From assembly GCA_963931925.1 (NCBI GenBank), contig OZ007569.1:71287118-71351117 (forward strand): DNA of 64,000 bases. Reading direction: 5' to 3'. Of this stretch, positions 23,012 through 34,126 are shown piece by piece. Each line of letters begins with the position of its first letter. Position 1 is the stretch's first letter. Source of the stretch: Onchidella celtica. Lineage: Eukaryota; Mollusca; Gastropoda; Systellommatophora; Onchidiidae. A program made the position numbers and the translations under genes. The notes under the pieces were generated by a model. The model saw nothing but the letters and a program-made list of their open reading frames with translations. It made no database searches and was not told where the DNA came from.

Positions 23012-23832
23012 CATGGCGTCACACGCCCATTTCGTTTAGTTCCGCCCACCATTGCACTGGTAAATGCACCGGAAAATGCCTACCATTTGTGCCAGTTTGG
23101 TTGTCGAGATCGAACGCCGGACAAAAGCAAAACCTTTTTTTTTTCTGTACCAGGGACTCGTACACGTGAGAGGGAGGTAGCAGAGGAACTGAGAGAGAGA
23201 AGAAGACGTTTATAGGGCAAGGTCTAAACAGAAAAGGCATTTCCAGCTCCATAGATAGGAAAATCCACTTGCATTGAATCAGAGAGTAAGAGAGAGGGTT
23301 CACTATTGGTCGATTTGCACTGCGAGACACGGGAGGCTCTGCGAAAACATTGTTAGCACGGAGTGGAAAGTAGGTCGCTGCGTTAAACAATATCAGTTTG
23401 TGCATTTTCACGGGGCGTAGGAGCTTACTAACGGTTTTAAATAGTTTCAATCAGCCAAAAAATATGACCAAATCACAGCAAACAGATATGCACACTATCT
23501 TTGGCGAAGAAGGTCTCTTTCAGTTCTTCAATTTCTTGTTTACCGCAGCGACCTAGTTTCGCGATTTGGGGGAAGTGAACTCTCTCTAGACATCTATACT
23601 CTCTGATTGAACTGATCAAATGTGTAGACACTGCGTTCAATTGGCACTAAAGAATGAAAAATGTTATGATAATTAATTATGTGATGTTTGACAGCTCAGT
23701 CGGTTGTTAGCCCGCCATCTGTCATTTGGCAGCTTGTACAGATCAACGCTTTCTATGCTTGTAATATTTAATTCTATCGTTTTTCCTTTTTATGGCAACA
23801 AGATCTAGTGAGTCTCTACAATAGGACGCCAT
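23012..23832 (+). mobile_element. Family S element, copy 2, interrupted by family U
   Basis: The termini CATGGCGTC ... GACGCCATG form short TIRs. The interior matches copy 1 (18648-19123, inverted). Removing 23279-23606 plus one TTGAA restores collinearity with copy 1. Confidence 0.8.
23279..23606. mobile_element. Family U TIR element (328 bp) nested in family S
   Basis: The ends TCAGAGAGTA ... TACTCTCTGA are inverted repeats. The flanks are TTGAA on both sides (23274-23278 and 23607-23611), a 5-bp target duplication. Family S copy 1 shows the single-site sequence ATTGAACTGATC. The same element forms the centre of the composite at 48607 and 63731. Confidence 0.88.
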
Positions 23833-24061
23833 GATCCTTGACTTACATTACGTGTAAAACGGCTGCCGGGTTAAAGTTCACTTCTGAACGCATTCAACCT
23901 ATACAATTTTTTTTTCACTTCATAACAAAACGCTCTACCAAAAGGACCATTGCAACAACTGTGGACAGTCGGAATTTGAATAAAAAATTTCACCTCTACA
24001 AGGCGAGCTCTCATTTATATATGGAGCTATTAGTACAAAGAAAAGAAAGCTGCACGTAATC

Positions 24062-24360
24062 TCTCTTTCTCTCTCTCTCTCTCAGCTCCCCTCTCTCTCA
24101 AGCCCTCTCTCTCTCTCTCAGGTCCCCTCTCTCTCAAGCCCTCTCTCTCTCTCTCAGCTCCCCTCTCTCTCAAGCCCTCTCTCTCTCTCTCAGCTCCCCT
24201 CTCTCTCAAGCCCTCTCTCTCTCTCTCAGCTCCCCTCTCTCTCAAGCCCTCTCTCAGCTCCCCTCTCTCTCAAGCCCTCTCTCTCTCTCTCAGCTCCCCT
24301 CTCTCTCAAGCCCTCTCTCAGCTCCCCTCTCTCTCAAGCCCTCTCTCTCTCTCTCTCTCA
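24062..24360. repeat. 36-bp CT-rich minisatellite
   Basis: The unit CAGCTCCCCTCTCTCTCAAG followed by a CCCTCTCTCTCT run has a period near 36 bp with some shorter units, about eight copies. A C-run and AT-rich sequence without a gene follow to 24960. Confidence 0.9.
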
Positions 24361-24962
24361 TCCTCTATCCCTCTCCCTTTCTGTCTCCCCTCTCTCAGTG
24401 CATCTAAGGATTGCCACCCCCCCCCCACTAAAAAAAACAACAACAAATAAACTAATCTTCCAGCCAAGAGCTGCAAATAAAATACACTTGAGGCTAAAGA
24501 CACACAACTTCAACCACACTAATATCCTTCATCGGTGACATCGAAAACACTTGAAGAGTCCACGGGAAAAACGGGGTAAGTCACAATGTGGAAATTATGG
24601 GCTATTGGTCCCAAGCCCATGCTAATATTCTCTTGTACGACCTACCTCAGTATCTTTGTCAGAAATGGGCTCAGTCTGCTAAAATTGTAATCTAAAAATA
24701 CCGTAGTTTATGGAAAGAAAGAGCCCAGTCGAAGTTAAAAACTCGGTTTTCTCTGAACATTAAATCTGTGACTGAGCCCGTTTTTCCCTTGGACTCTTCA
24801 CTTAGTATAATCCTGACTCCACTGATGGTGAGATTTAGTGAGTTTTTTTTTTGAAGTAGGTGTCAGTTCTGGAAAGAGGCGGGGTAGAATGAGAAGATGG
24901 TCGACAAAATGAAGGGGAAAAAGAGGAGTATGAGTGAGATTAACGAAAAAAAAAAGACAGAG

Positions 24963-25704
24963 AGGAGGAAAGAGGTGTGCTGACGGAGAGGAGGAAAGAG
25001 GTGTGCTGACGGTGTTGACGGAGAGAAGGAAAGAGGTGTGTTGACGGAGAGGAGGAAAGAGGTGTGCTGACGGAGAGGAGGAAAGAGGTGTGTTGACGGA
25101 GAGAAGGAAAGAGGTGTGTTGACGGAGAGGAGGAAAGAGGTGTGTTGACGGAGAGAAGGAAAGAGGTGTGTTGACGGGGAGAAGGAAAGAGGTGTGTTGA
25201 CGGAGAGGAGGAAAGAGGTGTGTTGACGGAGAGGAGGAAAGAGGTGTGTTGAGGGAGAGGAGGAAAGAGGTGTGCTGACGGAGAGGAGGAAAGAGGTGTG
25301 TTGACGGAAAGAAGGAAAGAGGTGTGTTGACGGAGAGGAGGAAAGAGGTGTGTTGACGGAGAGAAGGAAAGAGGTGTGCTGACGGAGAGGAGGAAAGAGG
25401 TGTGCTGACGGAGAGGAGGAAAGAGGTGTGCTGACGGAGAGGAGGAAAGAGGTGTGCTGACGGAGAAGAGGAAAGAGGTGTGCTGACGGAGAGGAGGAAA
25501 GAGGTGTGTTGACGGAGAGGAGGAAAGAGGTGTGCTGACGGAGAGGAGGAAAGAGGTGTGCTGACGGAGAGGAGGAAAGAGGTGTGCTGACGGAGAGAAG
25601 GAAAGAGGTGTGCTGACGGAGAGAAGGAAAGAGGTGTGCTGGCAGAGAGAAGGAAAGAGGTGTGCTGACGGAGAGGAGGAAAGAGGTGTGCTGACGGAGG
25701 AGAC
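24963..25704. repeat. 26-bp minisatellite, left block
   Basis: The unit GACGGAGAGGAGGAAAGAGG plus TGTGCT repeats about 28 times with small variants. The right part (from 25437) belongs to the large direct repeat, and the array restarts at 31860 right after the LINE. The 319-codon minus frame here is a repeat translation. Confidence 0.95.
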
Positions 25705-25792
25705 AGCTTTACTAAACTTGACGGTCTATTTCCTGTCAGCCCGGAGGGGCCTATCACACGGTTGGCTGAGAATGAGAATCACGGAGAACATC

Positions 25793-26122
25793 CAGGGCCG
25801 GATTAAGACTTTTAGAGTCCCCAAGCACTTGAAAGATTTTGGTGCCCCCATGCACTGTATATTATGTAATTCAAAAATAATATGAACAAAAATAATACCA
25901 TTAAAAAAAAAACAAAACTGAGTCTTATAACACATTAGCAAATACTTTCACGTTTCCATCTGTTATGGGGGCCTCTGTTTGTGGACTTAAGTTCAACTGC
26001 ATCATATTGTCCATCGTAAATCCGGCAATGAAAAATTTCTATGGTGACCCCCCCCCCCAGTTTTCCCTTCCCTTGATGCCCTAAGCATGTGCTTATTTTG
26101 CTAAATGATTAATCCAGTTCTG
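25793..26122. mobile_element. hAT-like non-autonomous element (330 bp), copy 1a
   Basis: It starts CAGGGCCGGATTAAG and ends TTAATCCAGTTCTG, imperfect inverted ends of hAT style. The flanks AGAACATC and AGTACACC agree at six of eight positions. The interior matches the element at 49527-50135. There is no transposase. Confidence 0.75.
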
Positions 26123-26134
26123 AGTACACCCCCC

Positions 26135-26139
26135 TCCCC

Positions 26140-26173
<34 letters not shown>

Positions 26174-26175
26174 CC
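26135..26175. repeat. CT microsatellite
   Basis: A short CT run repeated in the second copy at about 32558. The 14-bp copy difference lies just to its right. Confidence 0.8.
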
Positions 26176-26485
26176 CCATCTGTTTGCTGGAAATTTGTTA
26201 TTTCAGTCCTGAGATCCCTGATCATTGTAAAGTGACAATGAACAAATCGGATTTCTCTGGGCCAGCAAGGTTTTCTGCGCAGGCGCCTGCCAGTTTGTGA
26301 TAGACGTCATTTCCGGCTAAGCTGAATTCTTGTCGCCGACGGTTGGTTCAGGCACTGATAACTTTGTCACACGGAAAGCCATGCGTTTCAAACGGTTGGG
26401 AAGGAAAATCTACTATTCTAACAGTGGAGAGAATATGCTGTGGAATACGTCGAGGTTTTATGAAATTTGTTGAGGGATTTTACAA

Positions 26486-27275
26486 GATTATGTTCATGGT
26501 TTATAGAATATATGTTGGTGGTTTATAGAAAATACGTTGGTGGTTTATAGAAAATGTGTTGGTGGTTTATAGAAAATATGTTGGTGGTTTATAGAATATA
26601 TGTTGGTGGTTTATAGAAAATATGTTGGTGGTTTATAGAATATATGTTGGTGGTTTATAGAATATATGTTTATGGTTTATAGAAAATATGTTTATGGTTT
26701 ATAGAAAATATGTTGATGGTTTTTAGAAAATATGTTGATGGTTTATAGAAAATATGTTGATGGTTTATAGAAAATATGTTTATGGTTTATAGAAAATATG
26801 TTTATGGTTTATAGAAAATATGTTGGTGGTTTATAGAAAATATGTTGGTGGTTTATAGAAAATATGTTGATGGTTTATAGAAAATGTGTTGATGGTTTAT
26901 AGAAAATATGTTTATGGTTTATAGAAAAAATGTTGGTGGTTTATATAATATATGTTGGTGGTTTATAGAAAATATGTTGGTGGTTTATAGAAAATATGTT
27001 GGTGGTTTATAGAAAATATGTTTATGGTTTATAGAAAATATGTTGATGGTTTATAGAAAATATGTTTATGGTTTATAGAAAATATGTTTATGGTTTATAG
27101 AAAATATGTTTATGGTTTATAGAAAATATGTTGATGGTTTATAGAAAATATGTTGATGGTTTATAGAAAAAATGTTGGTGGTTTATAGAATATATGTTGG
27201 TGGTTTATAGAAAATATGTTGATGGTTTTTAGAAAATATGTTGATGGTTTTTAGAAAATATGTTGATGGTTTGAA
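26486..27275. repeat. 22-bp minisatellite, copy 1
   Basis: The unit ATGTTGGTGGTTTATAGAAA plus AT repeats about 35 times. Variant positions (GGTGG, TATGG, GATGG) are distributed in an order conserved between the two large copies. Confidence 0.95.
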
Positions 27276-27422
27276 GAATAAGATGACTATGTCTAAGACT
27301 ATTTGAAATAACAGTCGTTGTCTGTCCTACGAGCGGTGAAAGACGAAAAGCTACCACTTCAGACGGAAAAGAACCGGGATTAAATATTAAAATCAGCACC
27401 AAATTAAACGAGTGTCGAATAC

Positions 27423-27690
27423 ATTTTGGCGGGGAAAAATTCCTGTCCCCAATCCTATGGTAGGTAGGATCGAGCACCTAGTCTTCTCGGGAAAGGTCGA
27501 AAAACTCGGAAAAGTTCATGTGCACGTTGAGTTGAAAGTTGAGAAGAGCAGGCCGAACAAGGTCACTGCCCGAACCCAAAATTCGGAAAAACTAACCCCT
27601 ACCACAAAAACGCACTTAAAAACGCAATCAAGGAAAACGAGGTGTAAAAGCCAGGGGCAGTGAACCTCCTAAAATGAGGCCACAAAGGGA
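27423..27690 (+). mobile_element. Headless SINE, tail type A
   Basis: It starts in the linker (GGGGAAAAATTCCTGTCC) and contains the core with a small deletion after AAAAGTTCATGTGCACG. The type A tail ends CAGTGAACCTCCTAAAATGAGG. No tRNA head is present. Confidence 0.8.
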
Positions 27691-28583
27691 GACAAAAGTG
27701 AACGCTCCATTTGAAAATTCTCAGTCAAATAAAATTGAAACAAAACAACACTCCCTGGCGGAGAATATGGATGTTGTGTTTCACAAGGCACAACTTCAGA
27801 ACGAAAGAACCTGGACAAAAAGTGAGTTTGGACTTTCAGTTTGGATTTTACGGCGAGTCGGCACGATATTGGCCACTTTCCGCCCTTCACGGTCTATTTG
27901 GGTAGACGTTCTTAATTTTTGTTTCTATTCAGAGCTTTTGATTAAAAAAATGCGTTCATATAATCTTAACACGCTGGTAAAATTCTAAAAAAGTTGTTTT
28001 GTATACATCTGGAAAATGTTTTGTAAAAAGGGTATGAGCGTTATTAAATCAAGTTGTAGACTTTAGCCTTTCTCAGAAATCACAGGATGCGTTGCGAGTC
28101 CAAGGCAGAAAAAAATTCTTTCTTGAATCTGTAGAATAGTTCCTTCTTGGGATATGCATGAAGTCTACACATTCGGTTAAAATAATTATGTTTCATTGAT
28201 AGTTGGCAGTTGCATTCCACACATTCGGGGGATTTTCCCCCCTAAGTAAACAAGATGTGTGAGGTGGGTTTGACCGAGACGGAGTCTACTAAGGACAATT
28301 TCATCTCTCCGATTTTGTTTAGAGGTCTGGGTCGCTGGCGAAGTTGTGTGCACAGTATACAGTACCAGTGGGGCGCCCTTTAGTGGTGCGCCTCAGCCGG
28401 CCTCCAGTGCACTGGCCCTTAACACGGCTACCTGATCTGCGTAATTAGAACTCCCAGGCCTCAAGTCACTAACCTGGTAAAAATGAGTATGTAGATTGTT
28501 TTCAACTCTTGACTTTCTCAACTCTCCCCGCCTCCACAAAATTTGTAGCAGCTGTGAGTTTGAATTGAGATGTTCTTGGTTTC

Positions 28584-31500
28584 CGGATACAATCAGCCGA
28601 CTCCGCGCCTACTTGCCTAAATAGAGGAAACGGCGTGGAGAGTCGGCCCGACATTACGCTTCTATCTGCTGACCTCGTTACCAGACACAGCTACACAGTC
28701 CTCGAGGACGTAGGTAGCGACCACCTTCCTCTCCTCGTACAAATCCAGACCAAAACAGCTAAGAAGAAGGAGAAGCGTTTAAACTGGAATTATAAGCGAG
28801 GCAGATGGGAAGAGTTCAGAGAGACTTTAGGTTTAACTCTGAACGAGGTGGACCCCAACGAGGGTTCTATTGACGAAGCCAACGCCGTACTGACTACGGC
28901 CGTGCTCGCAGCTGCTAAGCGGAGTATTCCGCGAGGACTGCAGCCCCTAAATCGCTTGCCCTGGTCAAAGGAACTTGAACAGGCGGTCCGACAGCGTAAG
29001 AGGGCGAGAAGAAAAGCAAAAACGAACACGGCGTCCAGGATCGAGTACAACAGATTGACCGCTAAAGTCAAGCTATTGTCTAGAAGCACAAAAAGGGCAA
29101 AGTGGATAAACCTGTGTGAGTCTCTGAACGTGGACCCGAGTGGTGGCCGAGCGTGGACCGTCCAGAACCGCCTTAATCGGGGGCAAAGAGTGAAGAATGT
29201 CGCTCCGATACGGGCAAATGGGACGGTCGCGGTGACAGACCATAAGCGTGCAACCATGCTTAACCGACACTTTGCCAGTACAAATAAGAGTGGCAAAGCT
29301 ACGAATACGGACAAGGGGCTCCGTAAGGTCAGGCGTCAGCTCGAAAAGTCGCAGGTAGACAGCGATTACGAGGGTCTAAACAGTGAGTTCACCCTAGAGG
29401 AACTGGAGAGAGCACTTGGCAAGTGTAAAAATCGTAAAGCGCCAGGCCCGGACAAAATCTCCAACGAGATGTTGCTCCAGATGGGCCCGATGGCAAAGAA
29501 ATGGCTCCTAGCCTTAATAAATAGAACATGGCATCAAGGAAAGCTCCCTATTGACTGGAAAAAGGCAGTGGTGACAGCTATCCCGAAATCAGGCAAAGAT
29601 GGTACCGAACCATCACATTATAGGCCAATATCCCTTACCTCTTGCATCTGCAAAGTAGGGGAGAGGATGGTTAACTACCGGCTGACCTGGTATCTAGAAG
29701 AGCGCGGTCTTCTAGACAGACACCAGGCGGGCTTCCGTAGTGGCAGGCAAACGATGGACCAGCTTATCCGATTGACCCAAGCGGTTAATAATGGTTTACA
29801 TAGGCGGGAGCATACTATCGCCGTATTCGTCGATCTCAAACAAGCGTACGATAAGGTGTATAAAGGTGGGCTACTCCTTAAATTACTCAAGGCGGAGGTC
29901 AAAGGAAACTTGTATGCATGGGTAAAAGATTTCCTTCACAATCGAACAGTCGGTACCAGAGTGAACGGACAGACCTCAAGCCAACTCACCATGGAGAATG
30001 GCCTGCCGCAAGGTTCAGCGTTAAGCTGCACGCTGTTTGCAGCTTATACCAGCGACCTTACCAAACACCTGAGATGCGAAAAAGCGATGTATGCCGATGA
30101 TATGGTAATCTGGATGACAGGAAAGCATGTCCAATGGCTACAGCGAGACCTTAACCGGGACCTCGCGACGCTTGCCTGCTACTGTCGATTGTGGAAGATG
30201 GAGATAAACGTCGATAAGACCGTTTATCAACTCTTCACCAACGGCAAACACGTCCAGAAAAACACCATCACTCTCAAGATCAATGGCCAGACACTCAAAA
30301 GGGAAAGCGCACCACGATACCTGGGAGTTGAACTTGACAGCAGGCTCAACTTGCAGACGCACGTCAGCAAACTTGAGTCTGAGGCTAGGAGGCGATTAGC
30401 ACTGTTAAAGGTGCTCGCCAGTACCAATTGGGGTGCTACTGGGAAGGTTCTCAGACAGCTATATCTAGCCTACGTCCGAGCAGGTCTAGAATATAGCCTG
30501 CCACTACAACCAATGGCCAGCGACCGAACGCTGTCGGCGCTGGACCGAGTCCAGCACAGCGCCCTGAGACTCATAACAGGCTGCCTCAAATCCACTCCTA
30601 CGAATGCTCTGGAAATTATGACCAATGTGGAACCACTGGCAACGAGAAGGGAAGGAAGCGTACTACAGCAGTACGAGAGGTTAAAAAGGCTCGAGCCGGA
30701 CTACCCGGCGCGGGAGGCGATCGAAACCGACCCGCCACCGAGAATACTCCAGAAGAAGTCGTTCCTGGGCGAAGCCAAACGACTAACTGAGGAGTATGGG
30801 CTAGAACAAGAGAGAATGCCCCTTCGGTTATGGACGAAAGAGCCACCTCACGCCTCCCTGAAACCCCCAGTGATCAAAACCACGCTTCTAGACACAAGCA
30901 TGACTAAGGAGGTCAATCCCACGATCCTGAAAACGGCTGCTGGCGAAACTATTGACTCGTACCCAGCACATATGATTAAGGCTTATACTGACGGCTCGGC
31001 AGTACAGGCGACTACGAATGCGGGGTACGGAGCAATAATTTACTACCCTGACGGCACCGACACCGAAAAGATCTATGGGCCGTGTGGGGCGAATGGCTCT
31101 AACTTCGACGCTGAGGCGACAGCGATTTGGAGGACACTGACTACGGTTTTCAATGGCTTTGAAAACGGAACAGTATCGCCAGAAGATATTGTTGCGTTCA
31201 CAGACTCAAGGGCCACGTTGATGGCCGTCCAATCGCTCAACCACAAGCTCGAGGCACGTGGCGCAGATAAAATCAGACATATCTGCCACCAGATCATAAG
31301 TGGATACGGTGTCGAGGTCCACCTCCAGTGGATCCCCGCACACATAGGAATCCGGGGCAACGAGGTTGCAGATAGCCTAGCGAAACAGGGGACCAGGGGC
31401 GAACAGCCAAAGCACCCCATGTCTTACCCAGCAGCCCGAGCCAGAATCCGCGCTCACGGACGCAGGAAATGGTTATACCAATGGGCAAACTCGGATAAAG

Positions 31501-31853
31501 GACGTAGGGTGTATCATAACCAAACCAAACCAGACATCAAAGACCCGATTTTGACACTAGAGCGTAAATACGCTACCATTATACAGCGTATGAGGACGGG
31601 ACATGTCCAGTTGAACGCACATCTAAACCGTTTCAACCCACTCCGTGAGCCAGTATGCCGGCTCTGCGGGTCCCCGCAGGAGACAGTCGAGCACATACTT
31701 GCGGAGTGCCAAGGGCTGAAAGAACTGAGATCCCGCTACCTCCCTGATACCCCAACAGTCTCCAATTGCCTTTATGGGGACGTTAAACAATTAAAGAATA
31801 CTGCCATATTCGCCATTGCCGTCACGAGTAAAAACTCGATCGGCCATGGTTGA
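28584..31853 (+). CDS. LINE polyprotein: partial endonuclease, reverse transcriptase, RNase H, CCHC knuckle
   Basis: The frame is open from the first element base, so the protein is 5'-partial, about 1089 codons; an internal GTG at 28635 has no special standing. Counting from 28635, GSDHLPL (about 27-33) is the C-terminal histidine motif of apurinic-like endonucleases. The reverse transcriptase follows with HYRPISL at 328, catalytic Asp400 in FVDLKQAYD, LPQG at 457-460 and YADD at 486-489. RNase H has Asp786, Glu827, Asp857, His903 and Asp913. A CCHC knuckle (C1008, C1011, H1020, C1025) closes the protein. These enzymes nick target DNA, copy the element RNA at the nick and remove RNA. The order endonuclease, RT, RNase H fits the I/Jockey-type superfamily; I cannot fix the clade. 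No stop or frameshift is present in 3.27 kb, so decay is slight. Missing: ORF1 and the endonuclease N-terminus. Confidence 0.95.
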   Translation, partial: RIQSADSAPTCLNRGNGVESRPDITLLSADLVTRHSYTVLEDVGSDHLPLLVQIQTKTAKKKEKRLNWNYKRGRWEEFRETLGLTLNEVDPNEGSIDEANAVLTTAVLAAAKRSIPRGLQPLNRLPWSKELEQAVRQRKRARRKAKTNTASRIEYNRLTAKVKLLSRSTKRAKWINLCESLNVDPSGGRAWTVQNRLNRGQRVKNVAPIRANGTVAVTDHKRATMLNRHFASTNKSGKATNTDKGLRKVRRQLEKSQVDSDYEGLNSEFTLEELERALGKCKNRKAPGPDKISNEMLLQMGPMAKKWLLALINRTWHQGKLPIDWKKAVVTAIPKSGKDGTEPSHYRPISLTSCICKVGERMVNYRLTWYLEERGLLDRHQAGFRSGRQTMDQLIRLTQAVNNGLHRREHTIAVFVDLKQAYDKVYKGGLLLKLLKAEVKGNLYAWVKDFLHNRTVGTRVNGQTSSQLTMENGLPQGSALSCTLFAAYTSDLTKHLRCEKAMYADDMVIWMTGKHVQWLQRDLNRDLATLACYCRLWKMEINVDKTVYQLFTNGKHVQKNTITLKINGQTLKRESAPRYLGVELDSRLNLQTHVSKLESEARRRLALLKVLASTNWGATGKVLRQLYLAYVRAGLEYSLPLQPMASDRTLSALDRVQHSALRLITGCLKSTPTNALEIMTNVEPLATRREGSVLQQYERLKRLEPDYPAREAIETDPPPRILQKKSFLGEAKRLTEEYGLEQERMPLRLWTKEPPHASLKPPVIKTTLLDTSMTKEVNPTILKTAAGETIDSYPAHMIKAYTDGSAVQATTNAGYGAIIYYPDGTDTEKIYGPCGANGSNFDAEATAIWRTLTTVFNGFENGTVSPEDIVAFTDSRATLMAVQSLNHKLEARGADKIRHICHQIISGYGVEVHLQWIPAHIGIRGNEVADSLAKQGTRGEQPKHPMSYPAARARIRAHGRRKWLYQWANSDKGRRVYHNQTKPDIKDPILTLERKYATIIQRMRTGHVQLNAHLNRFNPLREPVCRLCGSPQETVEHILAECQGLKELRSRYLPDTPTVSNCLYGDVKQLKNTAIFAIAVTSKNSIGHG

Positions 31854-31859
31854 GCAATA
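28584..31859 (+). mobile_element. Non-LTR retrotransposon (LINE), truncated at both ends, 3276 bp
   Basis: This is the full extent of the insert between the two 3.15-kb copies. The first base is already coding (late endonuclease). The last six bases after the stop are all that remains before the minisatellite resumes, so no 3' UTR or poly-A tail is visible. ORF1 and most of the endonuclease are missing. The base composition is clearly more GC-rich than the surroundings. Confidence 0.93.
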
Positions 31860-32127
31860 GAGAGGAGGAAAGAGGTGTGCTGACGGAGAAGAGGAAAGAG
31901 GTGTGCTGACGGAGAGGAGGAAAGAGGTGTGTTGACGGAGAGGAGGAAAGAGGTGTGCTGACGGAGAGGAGGAAAGAGGTGTGCTGACGGAGAGGAGGAA
32001 AGAGGTGTGCTGACGGAGAGAAGGAAAGAGGTGTGCTGACGGAGAGAAGGAAAGAGGTGTGCTGGCAGAGAGAAGGAAAGAGGTGTGCTGACGGAGAGGA
32101 GGAAAGAGGTGTGCTGACGGAGGAGAC
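31860..32127. repeat. 26-bp minisatellite, right block
   Basis: About ten units in the same variant order as 25437-25704, including the single GGAGAAGAGG variant and the GGCAGAGAGAAGG variant. Confidence 0.95.
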
Positions 32128-32215
32128 AGCTTTACTAAACTTGACGGTCTATTTCCTGTCAGCCCGGAAGGGCCTATCACACGGTTGGCTGAGAATGAGA
32201 ATCACGGAGAACATC

Positions 32216-32545
32216 CAGGGCCGGATTAAGACTTTTAGAGTCCCCAAGCACTTGAAAGATTTTGGTGCCCCCATGCACTGTATATTATGTAATTCAAAAA
32301 TAATATGAACAAAAATAATACCATTAAAAAAAAAAACAAACTGAGTCTTATAACACATTAGCAAATACTTTCACGTTTCCATCTGTTATGGGGGCCTCTG
32401 TTTGTGGACTTAAGTTCAACTGCATCATATTGTCCATCGTAAATCCGGCAATGAAAAATTTCTATGGTGACCCCCCCCCCCAGTTTTCCCTTCCCTTGAT
32501 GCCCTAAGCATGTGCTTATTTTGCTAAATGATTAATCCAGTTCTG
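32216..32545. mobile_element. hAT-like non-autonomous element, copy 1b
   Basis: This is the duplicate of 25793-26122 within the large repeat, with the same ends and flanks. Confidence 0.75.
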
Positions 32546-32562
32546 AGTACACCCCCCTCCCC

Positions 32563-32596
<34 letters not shown>

Positions 32597-32894
32597 CCCC
32601 ATTTTGTTATTTCAGTCCTGAGATCCCTGATCATTGTAAAGTGACAATGAACAAATCGGATTTCTCTGGGCCAGCAATGTTTTCTGCGCAGGCGCCTGCC
32701 AGTTTGTGATAGACGTCATTTCCGGCTAAGCTGAATTCTTGTCGCCGACGGTTGGTTCAGGCACTGATAACTTTGTCACACGGAAAGCCATGCGTTTCAA
32801 ACGGTTGGGAAGGAAAATCTACTATTCTAACAGTGGAGAGAATATGCTGTGGAATACGTCGAGGTTTTATGAAATTTGTTGAGGGATTTTACAA

Positions 32895-33712
32895 GATTAT
32901 GTTCATGGTTTATAGAATATATGTTGGTGGTTTATAGAAAATACGTTGGTGGTTTATAGAAAATGTGTTGGTGGTTTATAGAAAATATGTTGGTGGTTTA
33001 TAGAATATATGTTGGTGGTTTATAGAAAATATGTTGGTGGTTTATAGAATATATGTTGGTGGTTTATAGAATATATGTTTATGGTTTATAGAAAATATGT
33101 TTATGGTTTATAGAAAATATGTTGATGGTTTTTAGAAAATATGTTGATGGTTTATAGAAAATATGTTGATGGTTTATAGAAAATATGTTTATGGTTTATA
33201 GAAAATATGTTTATGGTTTATAGAAAATATGTTGGTGGTTTATAGAAAATATGTTGGTGGTTTATAGAAAATATGTTGATGGTTTATAAAAAATGTGTTG
33301 ATGGTTTATAGAAAATATGTTTATGGTTTATAGAAAAAATGTTGGTGGTTTATATAATATATGTTGGTGGTTTATAGAAAATATGTTGGTGGTTTATAGG
33401 AAATATGTTGGTGGTTTATAGAAAATATGTTTATGGTTTATAGAAAATATGTTGATGGTTTATAGAAAATATGTTTATGGTTTATAGAAAATATGTTTAT
33501 GGTTTATAGAAAATATGTTTATGGTTTATAGAAAATATGTTGATGGTTTATAGAAAATATGTTGATGGTTTTTAGAAAATATGTTGATGGTTTATAGAAA
33601 AAATGTTGGTGGTTTATAGAATATATGTTGGTGATTTATAGAAAATATGTTGATGGTTTTTAGAAAATAAATTATGTTGATGGTTTTTAGAAAATATGTT
33701 GATGGTTTGAAG
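32895..33712. repeat. 22-bp minisatellite, copy 2
   Basis: Duplicate of 26486-27275 with a net gain of about 27 bp, including an AATTATGTTGATGG insertion near 33668. Confidence 0.95.
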
Positions 33713-33858
33713 AATAAGATGACTATGTCTAAGACTATTTGAAATAACAGTCGTTGTCTGTCCTACGAGCGGTGAAAGACGAAAAGCTACCACTTCAGAC
33801 GGAAAAGAACCGGGATTAAATATTAAAATCAGCACCAAATTAAACGAGTGTCGAATAC

Positions 33859-34126
33859 ATTTTGGCGGGGAAAAATTCCTGTCCCCAATCCTATGGTAGG
33901 TAGGATCGAGCACCTAGTCTTCTCGGGAAAGGTCGAAAAACTCGGAAAAGTTCATGTGCACGTTGAGTTGAAAGTTGAGAAGAGCAGGCCGAACAAGGTC
34001 ACTGCCCGAACCCAAAATTCGGAAAAACTAACCCCTACCACAAAAACGCACTTAAAAACGCAATCAAGGAAAACGAGGTGTAAAAGCCAGGGGCAGTGAA
34101 CCTCCTAAAATGAGGCCACAAAGGGA
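33859..34126 (+). mobile_element. Headless SINE, tail type A, duplicate copy
   Basis: Duplicate of 27423-27690. Confidence 0.8.

Larger units (their letters stand above)
25437..28583. repeat. 3.15-kb direct repeat, copy 1
   Basis: This segment matches 31860-35019 almost base for base. I count roughly ten substitutions, a 14-bp deletion in copy 2 near 32603, and one or two unit changes in the 22-bp array. It contains the end of the 26-bp minisatellite, a hAT-like element, the 22-bp minisatellite, a headless SINE and about 900 bp of further sequence. Its right edge is the first base of the LINE. Copy 2 continues differently from 35020. Confidence 0.95.

Noticed and set aside
24798..25757. 319-codon minus frame with HTSFLLSVSTPLS repeats
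   Set aside because: Translation of the 26-bp minisatellite; three units equal 78 bp and keep the frame open by arithmetic.
24963..27275. Possible CRISPR-like arrays
   Set aside because: Units are head-to-tail without unique spacers and lie in eukaryotic repeat DNA; these are minisatellites.
27674..27988. 104-codon frame present in both large copies (also 34110-34424)
   Set aside because: Conservation between the copies only reflects the recent duplication; the sequence lies in a dispersed repeat also seen at 10790.
28790..29314. 174-codon minus frame and other long minus frames across 28790-31696
   Set aside because: These are shadows of the LINE coding frame on the opposite strand and have no motif.
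28635..31853. Host gene encoding a reverse transcriptase (telomerase-like)
   Set aside because: Endonuclease tail, YADD, RNase H and CCHC order is that of a LINE polyprotein, and the frame begins abruptly at a repeat junction.
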